Of a stretch of DNA of 64,000 nucleotides, positions 22,283 to 30,723 are shown piece after piece. Source of the DNA: Heligmosomoides polygyrus polygyrus (Eukaryota; Nematoda; Chromadorea; Rhabditida; Heligmosomidae); assembly GCA_947396885.1 (NCBI GenBank), contig OX377205.1, positions 26,275,407 to 26,339,406 of the forward strand. The letters run 5' to 3'. Positions within the stretch are counted from its first letter, which is position 1, and each line of letters starts with the position of its first letter. The notes under the pieces are model-generated. The model was given only the letters and a program-made list of their open reading frames with translations. It had not been told where the DNA came from and did not search any database. The position numbers were made by a program, and so were the translations under genes.

Positions 22283-23278
22283 TTAGACTGCCCGATGTGT
22301 TACTACTTTTCATTCATTTATTATTAAGTAAAAATCCAACTTACATTCCACATTAATGGTACTTCCTGTAAAGAATTTTTCGCGTTTTTTATATTTCTGT
22401 TCTAGAAGGGCCTACTGAAGTATGTCGAAGGAGCAATTCCGACGATCTTTTATTCTGACTTCAAATTGGGACAATCCGCAGCCGAGACAGCTCGACAAAT
22501 CAATCAAGTATGGGAGCTTGACAGTCTTGAAGAAAGCACTGCGCGCCATTGGTTCAGTAAATTTCGGACCGGAGATTTCAGCCTCGAAGATGACCCCCGT
22601 AGCGGTCGACCTAGAGCAACCCCTAAACGAAGAGTCGAAGGAATTGGTGGAAGCTGAGCCATCCCAAACAGTTCGCCGGATCGCGTAAGAGTTAGACGTC
22701 AGTGAAACTGATGTTGCGGATGCTTTCAAACACCTTGTGAAGATGGAAAAGGTCACTGTGTGGTAGTCGGCGGCTGGTGTGATCCATTACGACTTTTTGG
22801 CAAAACGATCACAGCAGAGTGCTACTGTAAGGAAATCGACAAAATGCACCGAAAATTACGCAACTTCGGCCAGCATTGATCGACAGAAGAGGCCCGATTC
22901 TTTTGCAGGATAATTCCCTCCCACATGCTTCACACGTCACTATTCGAAAGTTGAACGAATTAAGGGTTGAAGTTCTGCCTCACCCGCCAAATTCTTCAAA
23001 CCTCTCTCCAACCGATTTTCACCTTTTAAACACTTCCAGAACCTTCTCGCTGGTAAAACCTTCACCAATCGGGACCAATCCAAAACAGCTTTCGTGGATT
23101 TGTCGAATCTCGACCGCCTAATTTTTTTAGCTGATGGAATAAGTGCACTGGTAGCTCGTCGGCGAAGGTGTACTGATTCGAACGGTGCTTATTTCGACAA
23201 AATCCGATAAGGTTTGAGAAAGTTATGGTAGATCAAAATGAAGCACTCAAAACTCTGAGATCTTTCCGGACAATCGAA
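22283..23278 (+). mobile_element. mariner family 2, internally deleted copy
   Basis: A TA (22281-22282) and TTAGACTGCCCGA mark the left end; the right end reads TTCGATTGTCCGGAAAG on the opposite strand, followed by TA (23279-23280). Transposase pieces include MSKEQFRRSF (22422), TARHWFSKFRTGDFSLEDDP with RSGRP (22466-22657), WSAAGVIHYDF and LLQDNSLPHASHVTIRKLNE (22876 on) with LSPTDFHLL. Relative to the copy at 30724, ~230 bp spanning the first catalytic Asp is deleted near 22745. Several frameshifts are present. It lies in an intron of the micro-exon gene. Confidence 0.8.
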
Positions 23279-23299
23279 TAGCAACACTTGAGAACCAAC

Positions 23300-23810
23300 C
23301 CTTATCAACCTTCCATACCTACTACCTTTAATGCAAGACGGCTCGTACAGCAGCCAATTACATCACACTAATCACATTGGCTTCATGGAATTGTGATAGC
23401 AACTGAGAGAGAAAATGCGGAGGATTGCGTTGCCCTCGTAGCAGACTATTCATCTTTAGAAGAATGTTGGAATTTTGGCATCGAAGGTTGGAACACTACG
23501 GCCATGTCCGCTTTTGTTTGGTTCCGTACACAGCTTCTGGATGCGGCACATGTAGCTTTGTCCCGCTATCGTTTTGCCCACCTTGAAGTTCTTTCCCCTG
23601 CGCTTACGCTGACGTGAAGGAGAGCATGAACCAAAGTGGACATGTATTTTCCCTCCTACAAGGATAGCCGCCAAACTTTCGGTGAGCAATTTTCACAGGA
23701 TGTAGGGTCCCGTGTGGGAAGTCAAACCTTAGTTAATTTTCTCGCAATGCTCTTCTGTAGTCGAAAACGTGAGCGAAAGTTCATTACGCCCTGCTGCACA
23801 CTCTCCCTCC
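23300..23810. other. no recognisable gene
   Basis: A minus-strand frame (23456-23689) has a basic stretch (SPSRQRKRRGKNFKVGK) that reads protein-like. It has no homologue in copy 1 and no matching splice sites. Confidence 0.3.
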
Positions 23811-23814
23811 GAAT

Positions 23815-23975
23815 GTGGTCGGTTGGAGCAGTGCACAGAGCTCCTGACCCACAGAAATGTGGTCGTGGGTTAGATCCTCGCTTACGCTGATGTTTTTGTA
23901 TTTTACGATTTATCGTCAGTGAGACCCTTTATCTCCATTTCCAATACATTTTTTAACAAAAACGTGGCAACATAT
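23815..23975 (+). repeat. tRNA-derived SINE, copy 1
   Basis: The head resembles a tRNA gene: GGTTGGAGCAGTGCACAGAG (A-box-like) and, 40 nt on, TGGGTTAGATCCTCGC (B-box-like). It is followed by a T-rich tail, GTTTTTGTATTTTACGATTT and CATTTCCAATACATTTTTTA. The tail recurs at 24485-24615 and 45640-45720 on the other strand. Confidence 0.6.
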
Positions 23976-24299
23976 GTCACTTACGTTCATCGAGATCATT
24001 GAAAGTGGAAACGTGAGAATTTTTGGTTTCCCCGTTAAGCATGTCAAGTGGTAGAGGGAAGCGTAGATGTTCAGTTTGTGAGCAGCATATTTCGCTTGAA
24101 TGCTTTTTAAATTTTTCAACCATTATTGAAAAAGGTTAAGGTTGATACACTATTAGCTATTCTCACCAGTTGGTTAGTCGCATTTGACTCCATCCATGTA
24201 AAGAATATAATGGAATTTGCTATCTACAACACCTCATGTTGAAAAGCTTGAGTGTTCGAAAATCAAAAGTGGCCGAAGCGTGGCTGCGGGTGTTATTTG

Positions 24300-24470
24300 G
24301 AGCGCTGATCACGAATCTGACACTGGTTTCTGATTTCAGGCTTCATAAGGCAGGTTAGAGTCGGTGTGAGGGTAGTGAGGTCAGAAGCATCAACTTTTCC
24401 CAAACTTTGTGTGTTTGTGATATTTTGGGCGTTGATCACGAATCTGGCATCAGTTTTTGATTTTCTTAAC
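24300..24470 (+). repeat. two direct copies of a dispersed motif, GCGCTGATCACGAATCTG type
   Basis: The blocks at 24301-24340 and 24431-24466 share GCGYTGATCACGAATCTG and a following TTTTTGATTT-like stretch. Further copies occur at 57405-57450 (+) and 57590-57655 (inverted). Confidence 0.5.
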
Positions 24471-24484
24471 CTCCACTTTCAAAG

Positions 24485-24615
24485 AGCTCGACGAACGTAA
24501 ACATTTTGCCATTTTTGCCATGTTTTTGTTCAAAAATGTGTTAGAAATGGGAACAGAGGGTCTCAGTGACGATCAATAACAAAATCCAGAAACACTAGCA
24601 TAGACGGAAATTGCA
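24485..24615 (-). repeat. tRNA-derived SINE, tail-only copy
   Basis: On the minus strand it reads TTTGTTATTGATCGTCACTG, AGACCC, CCATTTCTAACACATTTTTG and AACAAAAACATGGC, matching the tail at 23880-23975. The tRNA-like head is missing. Confidence 0.6.
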
Positions 24616-25213
24616 GAGCATGATGAACTCTGCGATCACCTTTTCACACGCCTTTTTTTCCACAGACCACAGAAGAGCATTCCGAAAAAAATAGCTATGG
24701 TTTTGGGCTCCCTACACGAGATCCTACATCCTGTGAACATTGCATCGCAAAAGCTAAATGCAAGTTTGGAGGCTCTCCTGGTTAGAACTGATTTTTAATT
24801 TTTCAAGAATGGTACTCGAATTATGTAGTAAAAAAGGGGAATGATGCTCACTTCAAAAACTTTTGGGCTTCTATCTTCTTGATGTTTCGAAAGACTCTGA
24901 AAAAAGATCGAGATGAGAATATTGCAGAATATGTATGTACATAGGAAAGCTAACCTTTTCCTTTAGTGGATCAAGCAAATCCATGCTTTTGGTTGCGTGA
25001 GGATCCTTCTGCTGAAAGCGGTTGTTTAAAGATCCAGTCTACAGCAAGATTGACATCCGTCTTTTGTCAGCCTTTATTGTAGCTCACTCCAGAAAAGCAG
25101 CTAGCATTTACTCGTGAAAATCCCACTATAGCATACCGAAGTCGGCGCAACTATAGTCAGTGCTCGTTCGTCAGGTCCAGCTGATTTGTATCCCTGAAAA
25201 TTGCAGATCTATG

Positions 25214-25680
25214 TTAGTTCAGATAAAAAGCGACAATGACGGTTATGTGCAAAGTCGTATCAGGGAATTTGCGTAATCTCAAAAATTTCAACAAAAACTC
25301 ATTGTGGCACTCAAAATTCCGGTCACTGAATGAAGGCTTTTGATTAGGTGACCTAGGAACGACTTCTTGACCAGTCCGATTTCCTCCTCCGTCGATGCCA
25401 GCTATCCCTACTCGTTGCATCGACATAGATGTGAGCTTGCGCCGATCGGCTTGGTGGAGAATAAAACACAAAAATGGCATCTGGCTCAATTTCGTGGTTC
25501 TGTTGGCAGTCCCTTTCATTCGCCTTCTCAATTCCACAGTATTCCTCTGGCTTCTATGCAGCGATTTTTGCCGCTTCTTGTAGCAATCGTATAACACCCC
25601 TAATTAGGTGTGAACCGCTTCAATCAGTAACATCTACTGCCTCTCCACTTAATATGTAATGATCGTTCTTGAATAAACAA
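25214..25680. other. intron of micro-exon gene copy 2 with long open frames
   Basis: A 127-codon minus-strand frame (25214-25597), a second minus frame and three + frames are all open across much of this interval. None shows family resemblance or splice signals that would decide between them. Confidence 0.3.
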
Positions 25681-25834
25681 ATGTTGGACTCACGACAATG
25701 GTGCCCTTCCTCTTTCCCTGAAACGACAGCCTCTTTGTAAGTCGTAAATAGTGCACAAATTGATAATCAATTTTAGGTCGCGGCTGTATAAGATTGGACA
25801 TAGTTCAAAACCATAAAACTCCAGCATGACAAAG

Positions 25835-25965
25835 GATAGAGAACGACGTTAGTCAGACTCTGCTTGGGATTCTCCAAACACTCCCCCTTTGCGGGATGTC
25901 GTAGAAAACATTTGAATGCGTATTCCCATACAATGGCGTGCGGTTGCCAGCCGATAGAATTAACA
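25835..25965 (-). repeat. SINE-like dispersed repeat R300, 3' half
   Basis: Reverse copy with GGGATGTCGTAGAAAACATT, TGAATGCGTATTCCC and GCGGTTGCCAGCCGATAG blocks. Confidence 0.65.
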
Positions 25966-26900
25966 AAGACGAACATAATCTTCAGTTTATTGAATGCTCG
26001 ATTCGCCTCTTAACTTAAGATGAATATTTTATAGTAGAGATACCCGAGGCTCATCAGTCGAATAAGTAACTCGAGAATAAGTATCCCTTCCAACTGGTAT
26101 AAGTATAATTATTTATCGCCATTCTTTATATTAATGCTCAGTTTTTAACTTCAAAAATGCCTCTATTTTTCCTTAGATTGTCCGGATTTTGTTTAATGTT
26201 CAAATTTTTGAAGTCCTCCAACAAGTCTCGAAAAAATTAACAAGTGCAATTAGCTCCATGTCCTCTCGTCTTGAAAACTCGCCATCAGTGTTATTAATGA
26301 GATAGGTCAATAAATAGTTCCACCTAACAACCTAGAGGCACAGAAACATCATAAACAAGTGCAATTAGTTAATACGGAAAAGCAAGAGACGGTTGGTAAT
26401 TATAATGAAAGTCAGTCTTCAGCTTAACCGGTTCCATGCTGATATCAGCGGCCGGCCCATCCCCGTATCACGGGTGGGTGCTGACAGGCCTCAAGGATAT
26501 CGCGGATGTTAGGCCTATGGTATACTCCCGCGTCGCTCCAGCGATGGGCGCGGGGCAACTGTCAACGGCGCGCCTTCGCTGCAGTGGTGGACGGCGCAGT
26601 GGGGCGCGGTTGTCAGTTGGCGCGCCATCGCTCCGCGATGCGTCGCAGAGGGGTGTTATACCTCCGCGTCGCGGGAGTGAAACATACTCCCGTGCGACGG
26701 GCTGCGATGGTCGCGGAGGGGGGAGCGCTTGTCATGCCCTATTCTATGCACTTCCCCTCACTTATTTCGACACTTCCTTGTTTCGTGACCATACCACAGC
26801 AATTTCAACACACGTCTGGTGATGTTGGGTGGTCATGTGATGTCTCTGTTGTTCTTCTCGTAGAAATTTCGTCGTGGGTAGAGTCATTTTGGGTTTTTTC

Positions 26901-27447
26901 TGTGCCAAATGAACGGCAGCTTTTCGGATGAGATGATTTTCTAGGCCGTTTTCTCCCTCTTTTGTGCCGATTCTTGCATTTTTTTCGCCTGTGAACCTCC
27001 TCGACGGCACAGAAGTCCACATTTCTGTGCCGGACAAGTCACAAGGAGGTTCTGCTGACATGTCCGGCACAGGAATGTGCCAAATGAACGGCAGCTTTTC
27101 GGATGAGATGATTTTCTAGGCCGTTTTCTCCCTCTTTTGTGCCGATTCTTGCATTTTTTTCGCCTGTGAACCTCCTCGACGGCACAGAAGTCCACATTTC
27201 TGTGCCGGACAAGTCACAAGGAGGTTCTGCTGACATGTCCGGCACAGGAATGTGCCAAATGAACGGCAGCTTTTCGGATGAGATGATTTTCTAGGCCGTT
27301 TTCTCCCTCTTTTGTGCCGATTCTTGCATTTTTTCGCCTGTGAACCTCCTCGACGGCACAGAAGTCCACATTTCTGTGCCGGACAAGTCACAAGGAGGTT
27401 CTGCTGACATGTCCGGCACAAGAATGTGCCAAATGAACGGCAGCTTA
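26901..27447 (+). repeat. tandem array of 175-bp units (3.1 copies) inside the Harbinger element
   Basis: Units start at 26901, 27076, 27251 and 27425 (periods 175, 175, 174) and are almost identical. Each unit contains two short inverted repeats: GTGCCGGACA/TGTCCGGCAC with a ~24-nt loop, and GGCACAGAA/TTCTGTGCC. The latter can form cruciforms or serve as repeated transposase sites. Long minus-strand frames through the array are a by-product of a unit lacking stops. Confidence 0.92.
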
Positions 27448-27544
27448 TCCTATATCCTAGAAGTGATGATGAGCATATCCTAGAAGTGATGATTCCAGTG
27501 GGTTTTAGTTGTCATTTCAGCCTTTCGCAGCATCGCAGTCAAGC

Positions 27545-28004
27545 ATGGATTCACTGGCAGGACGCAGCTCAGCACGCAGGTCGCCTGTCGCGGGATGTTC
27601 TACAAGCGGTGTCCTGCCTATGGGCTCTCTCTCCAGGAAGGAGAGCAGTAAGAAACCTAAAGGTGGACGAGCAGGTAGGCATAGATGTATCCACTCCTTT
27701 TGTGAACTGATTCCTATACAATTTGCTTGCAGTTCTGGATGATCTCGCGCAGGCAATGCGATCCCATGAGACTGCTGATCGCTTCGAGGTCACCGGTGAG
27801 CATATACATTCAATGAGCGAGCGTTTCTAGTTTACATCCATGTTTCAATGTGGTCCATGTGTGCTTTCAGGGATGGTCTTGGCTTCAAAACTGAGGGAGC
27901 TCAGTTATCTGGACCCGATCGTCTGCGAGAACTGGATGCTGAAAGTGGACGAGTTCATGGTGCCGATTTCGAAGGAAATCTACGACTTAAAGAGCAAGCT
28001 GTAA
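27545..28004 (+). CDS. three-exon accessory gene of the Harbinger element
   Basis: Exons are 27545-27674, 27733-27795 and 27871-28004 with introns of 58 and 75 bp (GTAGGC...TTGCAG, GTGAGC...TTTCAG), joining to 108 codons. The amino half is Ser/Arg/Lys-rich (MDSLAGRSSARRSPVAG, SRKESSKKPKGGRA), like a nuclear basic segment. The carboxyl half is predicted helical (VLDDLAQAMRSHETADRF, MVLASKLRELSYLDPIV, VDEFMVPISKEIYDLKSKL). Harbinger elements encode a second protein, Myb/MADF-like, that carries the transposase into the nucleus and to its ends. This is probably the carboxyl part of such a protein, whose DNA-binding exons would lie where the tandem array now is. A TTTCAG at 27507-27524 could accept a spliced leader. 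Confidence 0.65.
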
Positions 28005-28067
28005 TGGATTTGCGTTCATGATTCACTTGACTGTTAGCTCATTTGACTCTCATTTCGATTCTCGTGT

Positions 28068-28200
28068 CTGTTGCCATCTACTCTACTGTTCGCTCATCCG
28101 ATTCTCGAGTCTGTTGCCATCTACTCTACTGTTCGCTCATCCGATTCTCGAGTCTGTTGCCATCTACTCTACTGTTCGCTCATCCGATTCTCATTTCGAT
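28068..28200 (+). repeat. 43-bp minisatellite, three units
   Basis: The unit begins CTGTTGCCATCTACTCTACT and ends CCGATTCTCGAGT; it starts near 28068, 28111 and 28154. It lies in the 3' untranslated region of the accessory gene. Confidence 0.85.
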
Positions 28201-28291
28201 TCTCGTGACAATTGCTATTCACTTATACACTCTACACTATACTATTCACTTATAAATTCTATACTTGTAACTGTACGGTAAATTGCGGAAA

Positions 28292-28297
28292 AATAAA
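28292..28297 (+). promoter_or_regulatory. polyadenylation signal AATAAA of the accessory gene
   Basis: AATAAA is 288 bases after the stop codon of the three-exon gene, just before the convergent transposase gene's 3' end. Confidence 0.45.
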
Positions 28298-28392
28298 CTG
28301 CGGTGCTATAGATTTATCTAATCCACGACAACAATGACTGTGCGACTATAACGGCGGCAAAATGACAATAACGGTACACAATTAATTCATTA

Positions 28393-28870
28393 CTACTTTA
28401 GTCCGTCCCTTCTGGCAAAGTACTCCACCAAGCGCATTCTTTGTTCTTGTGCTTCCACTCGTCCTTGGGCGCGCGACACCGGTTCTCGTAGACCATGCTC
28501 TATTGTAGGAGTATATCGCACTAGCAGCTGTCGAGAGGGAATCCGGTCAACTAGCAGGTTATGGAGTACCTGCAACATTCAAACATTTATGCTTATCAAC
28601 GAGGGATTGGTAAAAGACTGAGACCCACCAAAGCAGCCGATACTATTAGTGTGCAATGCTCTTCAGTTCCGATCAGCGGACGTTGAAAAATGCGGAATCG
28701 AGAACATATTATCCCGAATACGCTCTCTACGATTCGGCGGGCGCTGAAAACTAAGTGATATAAGGACACCCTTGGAAAAACAATACAAACACCAAGTATT
28801 AGTAACTTACGAACTAAAACATTCATTGAAGTGTGCCTTGCTAATGTCACCGTTTTACACGGCACGAGAC
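28393..28870 (-). pseudogene. PIF/Harbinger transposase, 3' exons only
   Basis: Minus-strand exons: ~28811-28870, 28629-28750 and 28393-28569. Introns are 28751-28810 (GTAAGT...CTTAG) and 28570-28628 (GTGGGT...TTGCAG). The middle exon carries SARRIVESVFGIICSRFRIF and the last one begins VLHNLLVDRIPS. Together they match the conserved RR(I/V)VEnaFGil...VLHNLL end of the DDE_Tnp_4 family, which contains the third catalytic residue region. Upstream coding sequence with the first two acidic residues is absent, replaced by the 175-bp repeat. The enzyme would cut and paste the element at TWA sites. Confidence 0.75.
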
Positions 28871-28970
28871 GCATCTTCTTCTTAATATGGCTTTGAAAAC
28901 AGCGACATAGTCTCCTCCACTCATACCGTACCGCTTCTAAAAAGCAGACATATAAGACATAACATTCGAC

Positions 28971-29224
28971 CCGTGCCTGTGGATAGCATGAGGAACGAAA
29001 GAAACGCATGAATCGACACAGGCATGGCGGAAACCCCCCTTGTAAAACACCACTTTTGAAAAATTGGGCCACAGCTGGGACGTTTCCGTGCTGGACACGT
29101 CACGAGAAGCCTCTCGTGTCGTGTCGAGCACAGAAACGTGGCTTTCCGTGCCTGTGGATAGCATGAGGAACGAAAGAAATGCATGAATCGACACAGGCAT
29201 GGCGGAAACCCCCCTTGTAAAACA
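28971..29224 (-). repeat. inverted counterpart of the 175-bp array (about 1.45 units)
   Basis: The sequence from CCGTGCCTGTGGATAGCATG repeats at 28971 and 29146, period 175. On the minus strand it aligns with the array at 26901 (TTTCTGTGCT.GACA, GTGACGTGTCCAGCACGG), so the two arrays are diverged inverted subterminal repeats of the element. It also holds its own hairpin (GAAGCCTCTCGTG region). Confidence 0.75.
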
Positions 29225-29524
29225 CGACATCCACGAAATACCATTGAAAGCAACAACCATACGACGGCATACGGATCAGAAGGCGATAAAACGAGAAAAA
29301 ACCCGAAACCACGAACGAAAATGCTGAGAAAACAAGGAATCCGGGAAAAAATGCACTGAGTCAGCTGATTCGCCAAAATTCTGCAAAAGTCTCCGTCTGC
29401 AGAACTGCGTGAACTATGTCAGCCTCAACGACGGCGACGGCTCGCGACGCGCATCGCGAGCCATCGCGTCGCTGTGCACTCCCGCGTCGCGGCAGCGGAC
29501 GGGAGTATACCATAGGCCTTACGT

Positions 29525-29593
29525 GCGCCGGGAGTGTAAGGCGATCATCTCTGCCGGAAAGCAGAAGATGCGGGTTCGAGTCCTGCCTGGCGA
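29525..29593 (+). ncRNA. tRNA-like sequence (pseudo-tRNA or SINE head)
   Basis: The T arm is well formed (GCGGG-TTCGAGT-CCTGC, 29570-29586) and carries the pol III B box. An acceptor-like stem pairs 29525-29531 with 29587-29593 in 6 of 7 positions. An anticodon-like stem TCTGC/GCAGA encloses a 6-nt loop instead of 7, and no D arm can be drawn. It is therefore not a functional tRNA gene. It starts four bases outside the target duplication of the Harbinger element. Confidence 0.4.
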
Positions 29594-29639
29594 AAGAGTT
29601 TTGATCGCAACAAAACATCCTTGTCGCGAATGCGATGAT

Positions 29640-29990
29640 TCGCTCCCTTATATTCAAACTCCCGCGGGCTGCCGTATCCGCTCGGGACCCCGATGAGGCG
29701 CTCCCGAGGCTCGGCCTGCCCGCGCACGCTATTGGTCGGTGGGGACCGCGGTGCGCCGCCCCCCCCCGCCCGGCTCATTTTATACTTCCGTCGACACGGC
29801 GAGCGGCTGCGCGGGCGCGGCTCTGGGGCGCCGCCATTGTGAGCCCGCTTTCATCGTCATTCCAGGGATCGCCTGAGCGGAGCCTTGCCGCTCCTCACGT
29901 CGCACTACAGCCGGCTGCAATACAGGGAGGACGGCGAGCCTAGATGGGGCTCGCCTAGCCTCGGATAGCCACTACAGTCTTTCCAGCCGG
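29640..29990 (+). promoter_or_regulatory. CpG/GC-rich island with CCAAT- and TATA-like boxes
   Basis: This ~350-bp block is far richer in G+C and CpG than its surroundings. It contains CTATTGGTCGG (inverted CCAAT box, ~29729) and TTTTATACTTCCG (~29777). A GGCGAGCC/GGCTCGCC hairpin is at 29932-29954. No coding frame follows that I recognise, so a promoter role is speculative. Confidence 0.25.
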
Positions 29991-29999
29991 AGCGGTCCC

Positions 30000-30715
30000 A
30001 TCTAGCCTGTATTCCATATTATCTGGCGTCCATCTCTAGTATTATATTGTTGCGGTTGCGTATATGGGATGAACCGTGGTTATATCTATCTACTGTGCTG
30101 TCTACGACGAGGATGGTGGTGAGTCTCCTAATAATGTCTTCATGGTATTGTTATTGGTATTGCTGTGTATATTTGCTGTTGCTGTTGGTGGGTCAATTAG
30201 GGGTTAGTGTTGTAGTTGGGTTCCATGGGGTCATCATGTAGTATTCGGGGGTTGTGTGTACTCAATACAGTCGGGTTCACCCGCGGCTGGTGCGTGGTGC
30301 GGGCGTGCTTCAATGCAGGCGCTGTCTAGCTCGATGGGAGAGAAGTCACCACGCGGGGAAGGAAGGGGGCGTGGCCTATTCACACCTTGGGGTCCCCCTA
30401 GTATCCACCCTGGGTCTTGGGTTCCTGGTTACCTCGTAGCACCACGGGGTGAATGGGGGACCACACTCAACAGGGCATGCTCCCTCGCGAGTGGGGCCAC
30501 CGATTCGCAACAATCCTGTAACATCATATAGCCTCTCTACCAGCCGCTCCTGGCTTCAGCAAATGTGTTAGAACATTGGTTGGTAATTATTCGAGGGGCC
30601 GCTAGTGGTGCAACGAGCAAAGACGAGTGAGAGACTACTAGACTGCAATGCTAGGATGTTGTATGTGGTCGACAAGATCTGATATTCAATATACCCGCAC
30701 ATTTGAACTATTGGG
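30000..30715. other. no recognisable gene
   Basis: T/G-rich then GC-richer sequence. The 91-codon + frame at 30256-30531 overlaps other frames and lacks any recognisable motif. Confidence 0.35.
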
Positions 30716-30723
30716 TTGATCTA

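Larger units (their letters stand above)
20298..25717 (-). pseudogene. micro-exon gene, copy 2 (unidentified product), probably decaying
   Basis: Minus-strand exons 5' to 3': 25694-25717 (GKRKGTIV), 25137-25193 (GYKSAGPDERALTIVAPTS), 24955-25011 (QKDPHATKSMDLLDPLKEK), 24852-24896 (SLSKHQEDRSPKVFE), 21923-21955 (SLTTQSDTIEK), 20407-20436 (VQQTQSEIVM) and 20298-20339 (YQQEEAKSGETKL, TAA). Lengths are 24, 57, 57, 45, 33, 30 and 42, all phase 0-0. Acceptors end TTTCAG and donors are GTGAGT, GTATGC, GTTAGC, GTGAGC, GTTCTT and GTAAGC. The terminal exon's acceptor reads TTTTGCAA instead of TTTTTGCAG, and the AATAAA of copy 1 is ATGAAA. A mariner (22283-23278) and SINEs sit in the intron between the 45- and 33-nt exons. 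No domain is recognised. Confidence 0.6.
26512..29518. mobile_element. PIF/Harbinger-type DNA transposon, 3007 bp
   Basis: The 19-bp perfect terminal inverted repeats GGCCTATGGTATACTCCCG (26512-26530; inverted 29500-29518) are flanked by TTA on both sides (26509-26511 and 29519-29521). Three-base TWA duplications are characteristic of PIF/Harbinger. Inside, in order: a GC-rich subterminal region, three 175-bp tandem units, a + strand three-exon gene, a minisatellite, a convergent minus-strand transposase remnant, and an inverted related 175-bp repeat. The transposase lacks its first two catalytic regions, so the element is not autonomous. Confidence 0.85.

Noticed and set aside
25214..25597. 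127-codon minus-strand frame in an intron of the micro-exon gene
   Set aside because: Several overlapping frames on both strands are equally open and it is not conserved in copy 1.
26762..27421. Series of 68-102-codon minus-strand frames with repeated sequence
   Set aside because: They are the same 175-bp tandem unit read three times; shifts in array length change the frame and no splice or start context supports a repeat protein.
26901..27447. CRISPR array
   Set aside because: Units are contiguous, ~175 bp and identical without unique spacers, in a eukaryotic transposon.
29525..29593. Functional tRNA gene
   Set aside because: No D arm, a 6-nt anticodon loop and an acceptor mismatch; at most a pseudo-tRNA or SINE head.
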